From an uncultured Candidatus Melainabacteria bacterium (GTDB taxonomy: Bacteria > Cyanobacteriota > Vampirovibrionia > Gastranaerophilales > Gastranaerophilaceae), in the NCBI GenBank assembly GCA_934675225.1, contig CAKUQA010000104.1, positions 1 to 5,548 of the forward strand: a DNA stretch of 5,548 nt. Direction: 5' to 3'. The position numbers were made by a program, and so were the translations under genes. Under the pieces are notes generated by a model. That model was not told where the DNA came from. It saw only the letters and a list, made by a program, of their open reading frames with translations, and searched no databases. Below are positions 1 to 5,483 of the stretch, piece after piece (position 1 is the first letter of the stretch; every line of letters starts with the position of its first letter).

Positions 1-116
1 CTTGAAAAACCGGAAGTCAAATCATAGGGTTCAGAACATTTCAAAGTAGAACAATCCTGAGCTTGAACATTTTGAGCAACAAGTAATAGTACTAAACATA
101 AAATTATCTTTTTCAT
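1..116 (-). CDS. Exported protein of unknown function, N-terminal part only
   Basis: This reading frame starts at an ATG at 116-114 and runs off the left edge, so only the first 38 residues are visible. They form a clear Sec signal peptide: a KK pair at residues 2-3, a hydrophobic core (IILCLVLLLVA, residues 4-14) and a probable signal peptidase I site after VQA at residue 19. There is no lipobox cysteine, so it is probably not a lipoprotein. The mature start has two cysteines six residues apart or less (C22 and C27). The start codon shares its A with the truB stop (TAATG), so translation is probably coupled to truB. The function cannot be named from this fragment. The call as a real gene rests on the signal peptide and the overlap. 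The family is unknown. Confidence 0.75.
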   Translation of the reverse strand, partial: MKKIILCLVLLLVAQNVQAQDCSTLKCSEPYDLTSGFS

Positions 117-991
117 TATATAAACACTTTCTTCAGCTTTATTTTATTGTTATCTGCAACACCAACCGCGCAGATTTCGACATCATTATATACCAAACTT
201 ACAAAATTGCCAATTTTATCACAAGACTTCAAAATCGGCATACCATTTTTGATTTTTGTTAAATCATAATCATCTACGGGTATTTTGGGCAATAGCATAA
301 CTTCAAGAGGATTAATCAAATTACTTTCAACATCAATTCCATCCGGTTTAACACTATTTTCAACCCTAAAACATCCGGCTTGTGTTCTAATAAGTCTTAT
401 CAAATAACCGCCACAACCTAAATTTTGCCCTAAATCATTTGCAATTGAGCGAATATATGTTCCTTTAGAACATTTTATTAAAATCTGAGCCTGTTGCAAT
501 TCTTCATCAAAATTTTTCAGTTCAATGTTTTCAATAACTACCTTTCGCGGCTGAATTTCAACTTCCTCGCCCTTTCTTGCGTATTCATACAGTTTTTTGC
601 CTCTTATTTTTATCGCAGAAAATATTGGAGGCAACTGAGAAATTTCACCTTCAAAAATTTTTAGACCTTCTATTACTTCCTCTTTTGTAATCTTTTTTTC
701 AGAAACAAATGTTTTTTCACCGTCTAAATCAAAAGTATTTGTCGAAGCTCCAAATTGGACTGTTGCTAAATACTCTTTATCGTCTTGCAAATATTCAATT
801 AATCGAGTGGCTTTTCCGATACAAATAGGTAACACCCCTTCTGCAAACGGATCAAGAGTTCCTGTATGCCCAATTTGTTTTATTTTAGTAATTCGGCGTA
901 AAACAGCAACAACATCGTGAGATGTCATTCCAACAGGTTTGTAAACATTTAAAAAGCCAAATAACTGCTTTTTATCAGGACAACCTGACAT
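116..991 (-). CDS. truB: tRNA pseudouridine(55) synthase TruB
   Basis: TruB isomerises U55 to pseudouridine in the T-loop of most tRNAs in the cytoplasm. The 291-residue product is close to the usual family length. Visible motifs are the N-terminal NVYKPVGMTSHDVV (residues 15-28), the catalytic block GHTGTLDP (41-48) with the nucleophile Asp47, DKEY (71-74), PPIFSAIKIRGKKLYEYAR (121-139) and CSKGTYIRSIANDLG (174-188). A short C-terminal segment (about 235-291) occupies the PUA-like position. The ATG shares one base with the rbfA stop (TAATG). A GGAG at 1002-999, seven bases before the ATG, lies inside the end of rbfA and supports this start. Co-transcription with rbfA is the standard arrangement. 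No broken or missing key residues were seen. Confidence 0.97.
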   Translation of the reverse strand: MSGCPDKKQLFGFLNVYKPVGMTSHDVVAVLRRITKIKQIGHTGTLDPFAEGVLPICIGKATRLIEYLQDDKEYLATVQFGASTNTFDLDGEKTFVSEKKITKEEVIEGLKIFEGEISQLPPIFSAIKIRGKKLYEYARKGEEVEIQPRKVVIENIELKNFDEELQQAQILIKCSKGTYIRSIANDLGQNLGCGGYLIRLIRTQAGCFRVENSVKPDGIDVESNLINPLEVMLLPKIPVDDYDLTKIKNGMPILKSCDKIGNFVSLVYNDVEICAVGVADNNKIKLKKVFI

Positions 992-1335
992 TATAACTCT
1001 CCACGAGAAATCTTATCTATCAACTCACTAACTCTCGAACCTTTTTCCAAAGAATCAGTATAAACAAATTTCAACTCAGGAGTTAGTCTCAAACGAATAC
1101 GTTTGCCAACTTCATAACGAATTTTAGGAGTACTTTTTTCAATAATCTCTTTTGTTTTATCTATTTGCTCAGGATTTCCTAAAACACTGTATATAACTTT
1201 AGCAAATGAATTATCATGTGAAACTTCGACATCTAAAACAGATACAACACCTGCTAAACCTCTAATCTCTTTTCTTAAAATATCAGAAATATCTCTCATT
1301 AATTCTTTTCTAACACGTTCATTTCTTAAAGTCAT
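991..1335 (-). CDS. rbfA: 30S ribosome-binding factor RbfA
   Basis: RbfA is a small KH-fold protein that binds the immature 30S subunit near the 5' end of 16S rRNA and assists late maturation and cold adaptation. The 114-residue length is typical. Family features are the N-terminal RVRKELMRDISDILRKEI (residues 8-25), the central DVEVSHDNSFAKVIYSVLG segment and the C-terminal LRLTPELKFVYTDSLEKGSR followed by VSELIDKI. The ATG at 1335 is preceded by a strong AAGGAG at 1347-1342. The gene is followed by truB with a one-base overlap. It normally follows infB directly. Here a 1.38 kb stretch with two other genes lies between them, and an extended -10 promoter just upstream may supply its own transcription. 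Confidence 0.95.
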   Translation of the reverse strand: MTLRNERVRKELMRDISDILRKEIRGLAGVVSVLDVEVSHDNSFAKVIYSVLGNPEQIDKTKEIIEKSTPKIRYEVGKRIRLRLTPELKFVYTDSLEKGSRVSELIDKISRGEL

Positions 1336-1341
1336 AATTTT

Positions 1342-1347
1342 CTCCTT
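1342..1347 (-). promoter_or_regulatory. Shine-Dalgarno of rbfA
   Basis: AAGGAG on the minus strand, six bases before the rbfA ATG. It fixes that start and is the strongest ribosome-binding site on the left half of the window. Confidence 0.85.
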
Positions 1348-1356
1348 GGTAGTAAG

Positions 1357-1365
1357 ATTATATCA
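1357..1365 (-). promoter_or_regulatory. Probable extended -10 promoter for rbfA-truB
   Basis: The minus strand reads TGATATAAT, a consensus TATAAT (1362-1357) with the TGn extension one base upstream. No good -35 hexamer is present at 16-18 bases spacing, as is common for extended -10 promoters. Transcription would begin near 1350 and give a leader of about 15 bases that just contains the AAGGAG ribosome-binding site. A local promoter makes sense because the HTH/pilin pair separates rbfA from infB. This is inferred from sequence only. Confidence 0.55.
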
Positions 1366-1471
1366 CAAAATAATAAAAACACATACAAACACTTGACAAA
1401 AACAAACACATAGTAAATAAAAAACATAGAGAGTCTTAGCACTTGTACTAATCCACCAATTATGTTGTGCT

Positions 1472-1499
1472 AGAGAAAGGAACTTTAACGGTTGTTCCT
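1472..1499 (-). terminator. Weak terminator-like hairpin after the HTH gene
   Basis: On the minus strand a 6-bp perfect stem (1499-1494 with 1483-1478) closes a 10-base loop and is followed by the pyrimidine-rich TTCTCT. It lies about 44 bases past the HTH stop. The stem is short and the U-tract is interrupted by cytosines, so efficiency would be low. It could equally be a processing or structural element. Confidence 0.3.
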
Positions 1500-1542
1500 A
1501 TATTTTATGTGTAACGTTCGATATGTTAATAATACTGCATAA

Positions 1543-1767
1543 TTATCGACCTAAACGGATTTCATCAAAATCTATATATATTCTATAACCCAATATTTTA
1601 CAAATCAATTTCATTTCTGAATAACGTAAAGATTCACTTTTTAATTTGTGAGAAATTAAACTTTGAGAGTAATGTTTACCGCTTAACTCGGTCATTTGCC
1701 TTGCCAACTCTGTCATTGACATCCTTTTAGATGTCAACATTATCTTTACTTCATCTCGAATATCCAT
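1543..1767 (-). CDS. Small HTH (XRE-like) DNA-binding protein
   Basis: The 74-residue product is essentially one helix-turn-helix domain. MTELARQMTELSG (residues 18-30) fits the first helices of a Cro/C1-type fold. YSQSLISHKLKSESL (33-47) fits the recognition helix region, and YSEMKLICKILGYRIYIDF (49-67) matches the closing helix and a short C-terminal strand. There is no second domain for ligand binding or dimerisation and no adjacent toxin gene, so it does not look like a standard antitoxin pair. It is divergent from the pilin-like gene across a 107-base gap, so regulation of itself and the pilin is a reasonable inference. The ATG has no Shine-Dalgarno. It sits 6 bases after a consensus -10, which suggests leaderless translation. 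A later in-frame ATG (residue 10) would cut into the start of the domain and also lacks a good ribosome-binding site. Confidence 0.8.
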   Translation of the reverse strand: MDIRDEVKIMLTSKRMSMTELARQMTELSGKHYSQSLISHKLKSESLRYSEMKLICKILGYRIYIDFDEIRLGR

Positions 1768-1773
1768 ACTTTA

Positions 1774-1802
1774 ATTATATATTTATGTTGATAAAATATG
1801 AA
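1774..1802 (-). promoter_or_regulatory. Promoter of the HTH gene, predicted leaderless
   Basis: The minus strand carries TATAAT at 1779-1774 and TTCATA (4 of 6 consensus matches) at 1802-1797, separated by 17 bases. The usual start point seven bases past the -10 falls on the A of the HTH ATG at 1767. The absence of a Shine-Dalgarno fits. The -35 region overlaps the pilin promoter on the other strand. Confidence 0.6.
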
Positions 1803-1815
1803 AATATGTTATAAT
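1788..1815 (+). promoter_or_regulatory. Promoter of the pilin-like gene
   Basis: TTGATA (1788-1793), a 16-base spacer, and a perfect TATAAT (1810-1815) preceded by TG one base upstream (extended -10). Transcription would start near 1822, giving a leader of about 53 bases. This is the best sigma-70-type promoter in the window. It overlaps the -35 region of the divergent HTH promoter. Confidence 0.7.
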
Positions 1816-1839
1816 CATGAATATATTTCATATATTATA

Positions 1840-1849
1840 AAACATGTTT
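1840..1849. promoter_or_regulatory. Candidate operator palindrome in pilin leader
   Basis: AAACATGTTT is a perfect 10-bp palindrome about 18 bases downstream of the predicted pilin transcription start. Its size is suitable for a dimeric Cro/C1-type HTH protein such as the one encoded next door. The link is inference, and short AT-rich palindromes also occur by chance. Confidence 0.25.
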
Positions 1850-1865
1850 GTAGTTATTTTACATT

Positions 1866-1870
1866 GGAGG
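1866..1870 (+). promoter_or_regulatory. Shine-Dalgarno of the pilin-like gene
   Basis: GGAGG four bases before the ATG at 1875. The match is strong although the spacing is short. It supports this start, which also places the prepilin cleavage motif at residue 8. Confidence 0.75.
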
Positions 1871-1874
1871 GAAA

Positions 1875-2555
1875 ATGAAAAACTCAATAAAACCAGCATT
1901 TACATTAGCAGAAATACTGATTACTCTTGGAATAATCGGAATAATAGCTGCACTCACACTACCAATGCTTATAGCTAACTACCAAAAACAAGTTACTGTG
2001 AACAAATTACAAAAGTCATATTCAATTCTGAACCAAGCTTTTAAACAATCTGAATTGGATAATGGTTCCTCCGAATTTTGGCAAGAAACTTTTGAAATTG
2101 GAGTTCAAGAATATTTTGAAAGATATTGGAAACCATATTTCGCAAACATTACTTTATGCAAAACTTATAATGAATGCGGTTATAATTTATCAAAACCATT
2201 CTCCGGACTAAACAATGGGAAATTTGACATATCTATAACAGCTAATAGAATAAAATTGAAAACTAGTGATGGAACATTATTTTTCTTTACAGATACAACT
2301 AACAATTTAGAAGGAGAAATAATACCTTTTTTCAATGTATATATAGACATAAATGGCGGCAAAGAGCCAAATATCTTTGGAAAAGACGTTTTCGTGTTTA
2401 AAAGAGTCGCGGGCAAAGGAATAGTTCCGGCTTGCAACAACTTAACCCAAAGAGAGGTAGAAAGCTCTTGTAGTCGAAATGGAGCAGGAAATTGTTGCGC
2501 TGCCAAAATAATAAGAGATGGTTGGAAAATTAACAACGATTATCCTTGGAGATAA
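1875..2555 (+). CDS. Type IV pilin / type II pseudopilin-like protein
   Basis: The 226-residue product has a class III prepilin leader: a short basic stretch, then a predicted prepilin peptidase cut after Ala8 giving mature FTLAE with Glu at +5, and a long hydrophobic helix (residues 14-34). The residue before the cut is Ala instead of the usual Gly. After the N-terminal helix comes a globular region with cysteines at 95, 101, 187, 199, 207 and 208. The motif DINGGKEPNIFGKDVFVF (158-175) resembles the calcium-loop region of pseudopilins (D-x-N-G-x-x-x-P-N-x-x-G-x-D). The end, CCAAKIIRDGWKINNDYPW, resembles the C-terminus I associate with large pilin-like families in Gastranaerophilales. It would be exported and assembled in a pilus or pseudopilus. 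No assembly ATPase, peptidase or platform gene is nearby, so it depends on machinery elsewhere. The exact role is unknown. The strand is opposite to every neighbour. Confidence 0.85.
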   Translation: MKNSIKPAFTLAEILITLGIIGIIAALTLPMLIANYQKQVTVNKLQKSYSILNQAFKQSELDNGSSEFWQETFEIGVQEYFERYWKPYFANITLCKTYNECGYNLSKPFSGLNNGKFDISITANRIKLKTSDGTLFFFTDTTNNLEGEIIPFFNVYIDINGGKEPNIFGKDVFVFKRVAGKGIVPACNNLTQREVESSCSRNGAGNCCAAKIIRDGWKINNDYPWR

Positions 2556-2716
2556 ACACAAATAATTTAACAATACAACACCACGCCCCAAATTAACAAC
2601 AAAATTTTGAGCGATAACAAATATTTTACCGCGACATCCACAAACTCAACAGAACAAACAAGGTAAGTGAGAATTTACCTACACACAATTCCTTTTTCAC
2701 TCTGTCTCAATTTGCA
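2556..2716. other. Convergent spacer between pilin-like gene and infB
   Basis: This 161-base gap lies between two genes that converge, so it should hold the ends of both transcripts. It carries a perfect CAAAATTTTG palindrome near 2600 and the hairpin described separately at 2661-2680. No coding frame is supported. Confidence 0.6.
2661..2697. terminator. Hairpin region likely ending both convergent transcripts
   Basis: On the plus strand AGGTAAGT (2661-2668) pairs with ATTTACCT (2673-2680), 8 bp with one G-U pair, closing a GAGA tetraloop of the stable GNRA class. An alternative plus-strand stem GAATT/AATTC (2671-2675 with 2687-2691) is followed directly by CTTTTT (2692-2697). On the minus strand the first stem has one mismatch and is followed by the T-rich TTGTTTGTTCTGTT. 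Neither strand has a classic strong intrinsic terminator, so the call is moderate. Confidence 0.4.
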
Positions 2717-5245
2717 TTACAAGCTTTGACGTTCAACTTCTTCTTTTGTAGAAACTTCGATGATATCGCCTTCTTCAATGTCGTTCCATTTAGCAAAAGA
2801 AATACCGCATTCAAAACCTTGTGCAACTTCTTTAACATCGTCTTTAAAACGTTTCAACTGATCAATTGCACCACGGAAAATTTCTTTACCATCTCGATAA
2901 AGAACAGCATCCTTGCTTCTTACAATCTTACCTTCTGTTACGTAACAACCGGCAATTCTGGTTGTTTTACCAATCGTAAATACTTGACGAACTTCAGCTT
3001 TACCAAGTTCGACTTCTTTAACTTCCGGTTCTAATAATGACAACATTGTCTTTTCAATATCTTCAAGAATTTGATAAATGATATCATACTTCTTGATTGT
3101 AACACCTTCTTTTTCTGCAGCAGCAAGAGCATTCGCATCTTCTTTTACCGTAAAGCCTAAAATCAAGGCATTTGATGCAGATGCCAACATAACATCGGCT
3201 TCTGAAATATCACCAACACCAACGTGAATGATTTTTGTTTTAATTTCATTAGATTCAAGCTGAGCAATAGCCTGAGACACAGCCTCCGCAGAACCGTTAG
3301 TATTGGCCTTAATAATCAAGTTCAATTGAGGAATATCATCTTCGCCTGCAACCGCTTCTCGTCTAACATGAGCAGGTAACATAGCATCTAAGCGTTTATC
3401 TCGTTCTTTTTCTTTTCTATCTTGAACTATAGATTTCATTTCTTTTTCATTCTTAACTACTTCGAAATAATCGCCGGCTTGAGGCACTTCTGTTAATCCT
3501 AATATTTCAACAGGAGTAGACGGTTCCGCTTTCTGAATTCTTTCTCCCGAATCCGATAACAAAGCTCTAACACGACCACAAGCTGTCCCAACAACTATAC
3601 AATTTCCAACACGTAAAGTTCCGTTTTGAACTAATAGTGTAGCAACAGGGCCCTTACCTTTATCCAAATTAGCCTCAATTACAACTCCAGAGGCCTCAGC
3701 TTTAGGATTAGCTTTCAAATCCTGAACATCTGCAACTAACAAAATATATTCTAACAATTCATCAATACCTGTACCCTGCAAGGCAGAAACTTTTACAGTG
3801 ATTGTTTCTCCGCCCCATTCCTCAGGCACAAGTCCATGTTCCGTTAACTGTTGCAATACTCTATCTGGATTTGCTCCCGGCTTATCAATTTTGTTTACTG
3901 CAACAATAATTGGAACATCTGCAGCCTTAGCATGGTTAATAGCTTCAATTGTCTGTGGCATAATACCATCATCAGCGGCAACAACCAAAATCGCAATATC
4001 TGTAGCCTTCGCACCACGAGCCCTCATTTCCGTAAACGCTTCGTGCCCCGGAGTATCTACAAATACAATCTTTTTATCCTTATTGTCATCTAAATAAACT
4101 GTATAAGCACCAATTGACTGAGTAATACCTCCAACTTCTGATGCAACTATTTTATGTTTTGAAGCTCTAATACTGTCAAGTAACGTAGTTTTACCGTGGT
4201 CTACGTGCCCCATGATACTTACAACCGGAGCTCGTTTTTTCAGCAATTTCTTGTCAACTTCAGTTAACTTCTTTTCTTTTTCTTCTTTTTCGAGTTCTTC
4301 TTCCATATAAGCATCTAAATCCTCATCCAGGACCTCAAGCTCATATTCTGCGCAAATCTTTTTGATGATATCAATGTCAATCAATTGATTTACTGTCGCC
4401 ATAACTCCGTTCAACATTAAAAATTTAATAATTTCGGCAGGAGTATGTTGAATTTTTTCAGATAACTCACTAATTGTCATAGCTCTATTTACAACAACTT
4501 GAGTTACTTGAGCCGCTTCCTCCTCTTTATGAGAACGTTTCTTGTGTTTTTGAGCAGCTGCCTTCTCTAAAGAAATTCTTTCCTGTTCTTCCTTTTTGTT
4601 ATTAAAATCTTTACCTTTCTTTTTGCCATCAGTACGTCTCCTACCTGTCCCTTTATTCTCATAAATATCTTGAGAAATAATTGTTCTTTGAATAGGTTTT
4701 CTTTCTCCTGACGGTTTTTCAAAAGGTTTCTTAGGTGCTCCATCTTTAGAGCGAGGAGGGAACGGTCTATCGCCTCTTTCAGGTCTTTCTCCACGCTGAG
4801 GACGCTCTCCTCTTGGAGGGAATTTTCTTTCTCCGGTTCTTGCAGGTCTGTCAGAAGAAGTCGAATTTTCACCAACAGGTTTACGAGGTGCACGTCTAAC
4901 AATCTCTAATCTACTTTGTGGTTTTGGTTTAACAATTTCAACTCTTAGAACACTAGCTTTCTTAACCGGTTCAACTTTTGGTTCCTCTTTTTTTTCTTCA
5001 AATTTTTCTACAACAGGTTTTTCTGCCGGTTTAGCTTTTTTAACAACAAATGCTTTAGGTTTTTTGTGTTCTTTAACACCACCTGAAGCAATAAAATCTT
5101 TTAATCTTTTTACCTGTTCCATTGTAACAGTACTTGAATGAGTTTTGCCCGTAACGGAAAGTTGTGCAAATTTTTCGATTACTTCCTTACTGGTAAGCCC
5201 AAGTTCTTTTGCTAATTCATTTATTCTAATCGTTTCAAAACTCAT
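2717..5245 (-). CDS. infB: Translation initiation factor IF-2
   Basis: IF2 is the GTPase that places initiator fMet-tRNA on the 30S subunit and promotes 50S joining. The 842-residue protein has an N-terminal IF2_N module (about 4-53), a charged Lys/Glu/Pro/Arg-rich linker (about 58-250) with RGERP-type repeats at 145-160, and a second IF2_N-like module (about 255-306). The G domain shows G1 GHVDHGKT (346-353), switch I GGITQSIGA (372-380), G3 DTPGH (397-401), G4 NKID (451-454) and G5 SAL (487-489). An EF-Tu-like beta-barrel domain (about 516-600), IF2 domain 3 (about 640-740) and the C-terminal fMet-tRNA-binding domain (about 750-842) follow. All motifs are intact. The ATG overlaps the end of ylxR by 11 bases and an AAGGA at 5260-5256 precedes it. 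rbfA, its usual follower, is displaced by the pilin/HTH pair. Confidence 0.98.
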   Translation of the reverse strand: MSFETIRINELAKELGLTSKEVIEKFAQLSVTGKTHSSTVTMEQVKRLKDFIASGGVKEHKKPKAFVVKKAKPAEKPVVEKFEEKKEEPKVEPVKKASVLRVEIVKPKPQSRLEIVRRAPRKPVGENSTSSDRPARTGERKFPPRGERPQRGERPERGDRPFPPRSKDGAPKKPFEKPSGERKPIQRTIISQDIYENKGTGRRRTDGKKKGKDFNNKKEEQERISLEKAAAQKHKKRSHKEEEAAQVTQVVVNRAMTISELSEKIQHTPAEIIKFLMLNGVMATVNQLIDIDIIKKICAEYELEVLDEDLDAYMEEELEKEEKEKKLTEVDKKLLKKRAPVVSIMGHVDHGKTTLLDSIRASKHKIVASEVGGITQSIGAYTVYLDDNKDKKIVFVDTPGHEAFTEMRARGAKATDIAILVVAADDGIMPQTIEAINHAKAADVPIIVAVNKIDKPGANPDRVLQQLTEHGLVPEEWGGETITVKVSALQGTGIDELLEYILLVADVQDLKANPKAEASGVVIEANLDKGKGPVATLLVQNGTLRVGNCIVVGTACGRVRALLSDSGERIQKAEPSTPVEILGLTEVPQAGDYFEVVKNEKEMKSIVQDRKEKERDKRLDAMLPAHVRREAVAGEDDIPQLNLIIKANTNGSAEAVSQAIAQLESNEIKTKIIHVGVGDISEADVMLASASNALILGFTVKEDANALAAAEKEGVTIKKYDIIYQILEDIEKTMLSLLEPEVKEVELGKAEVRQVFTIGKTTRIAGCYVTEGKIVRSKDAVLYRDGKEIFRGAIDQLKRFKDDVKEVAQGFECGISFAKWNDIEEGDIIEVSTKEEVERQSL

Positions 5246-5483
5246 TTAATAATTTTCCTTTCAAGTTTTCAGGTACAGAAGCTTTCAAAATCTTCGAGAT
5301 TTTGTCTTTTTTAAAAGCACCTTCTATACACGAATTATTATAACAGAGATATACCGATCTGCCAAATATTTTATTATCAGGGTTTACAATAACGTTACCG
5401 TGGCAGCTTTCATGCGTAATTTTAATTAATTCATTTCGATTTTTAATTTTTCCGCAACCGACACACTTACGTTCTATTACCAC
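5235..5483 (-). CDS. ylxR: YlxR/RnpM family RNA-binding protein
   Basis: The 82-residue product matches the YlxR family by size, position between nusA and infB, and motifs. It has a CxxC pair near the start (RKCVGC, C7 and C10), a central LIKIT strand, GRSVYLC (41-47) with C47 and C52, and a basic AFKKDKISKIL helix. In Bacillus subtilis the family member has been described as an RNase P modulator (RnpM) that binds the RNA component. The role here is assumed by homology. GRSVYLC replaces the common GRGAYLC, a small deviation. The start is a GTG at 5483 that shares its G with the TAG of the upstream gene. AGAGG at 5495-5491, seven bases before it, supports that start. No upstream in-frame ATG exists before a stop. 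Confidence 0.92.
   Translation of the reverse strand: MVIERKCVGCGKIKNRNELIKITHESCHGNVIVNPDNKIFGRSVYLCYNNSCIEGAFKKDKISKILKASVPENLKGKLLNEF
5256..5260 (-). promoter_or_regulatory. Shine-Dalgarno of infB inside ylxR
   Basis: AAGGA on the minus strand about ten bases before the infB ATG, lying within the ylxR coding sequence. Together with the 11-base overlap it suggests that infB translation is coupled to ylxR. Confidence 0.6.

Larger units (their letters stand above)
1336..1542. other. Spacer between HTH gene and rbfA with two hairpins
   Basis: This 207-base gap has no convincing coding frame and no tRNA. It contains two short perfect inverted repeats, 1437-1442 with 1467-1472 (TAGCAC/GTGCTA) and 1478-1483 with 1494-1499 (AGGAAC/GTTCCT), and the rbfA promoter and ribosome-binding site at its left end. 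The remaining part is A/T-rich with no further structure that I can support. Confidence 0.5.

Noticed and set aside
1393..1421. Perfect TTGACA on the plus strand suggesting a promoter for a small RNA
   Set aside because: No acceptable -10 hexamer lies 16-18 bases downstream (AATAAA-like only), so it is probably chance in an AT-rich spacer.
1510..1525. GTTCGAT resembling a tRNA T-loop
   Set aside because: No matching acceptor, anticodon or D arms are present on either strand around it.
1543..1767. HTH protein as antitoxin of a toxin-antitoxin pair
   Set aside because: No toxin-sized gene is adjacent in the same direction. The next gene on its strand is rbfA, 207 bases away.
2180..2536. Minus-strand open frame opposite the pilin-like gene
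   Set aside because: It lies wholly within the pilin coding region, has no ribosome-binding site or recognisable domain, and the plus-strand product has clear pilin features.
2726..4902. Several 80-111 residue open frames on both strands within infB
   Set aside because: All are inside the intact IF2 coding sequence and have compositions typical of antisense or out-of-frame translation. One is the shifted frame of the repetitive linker.
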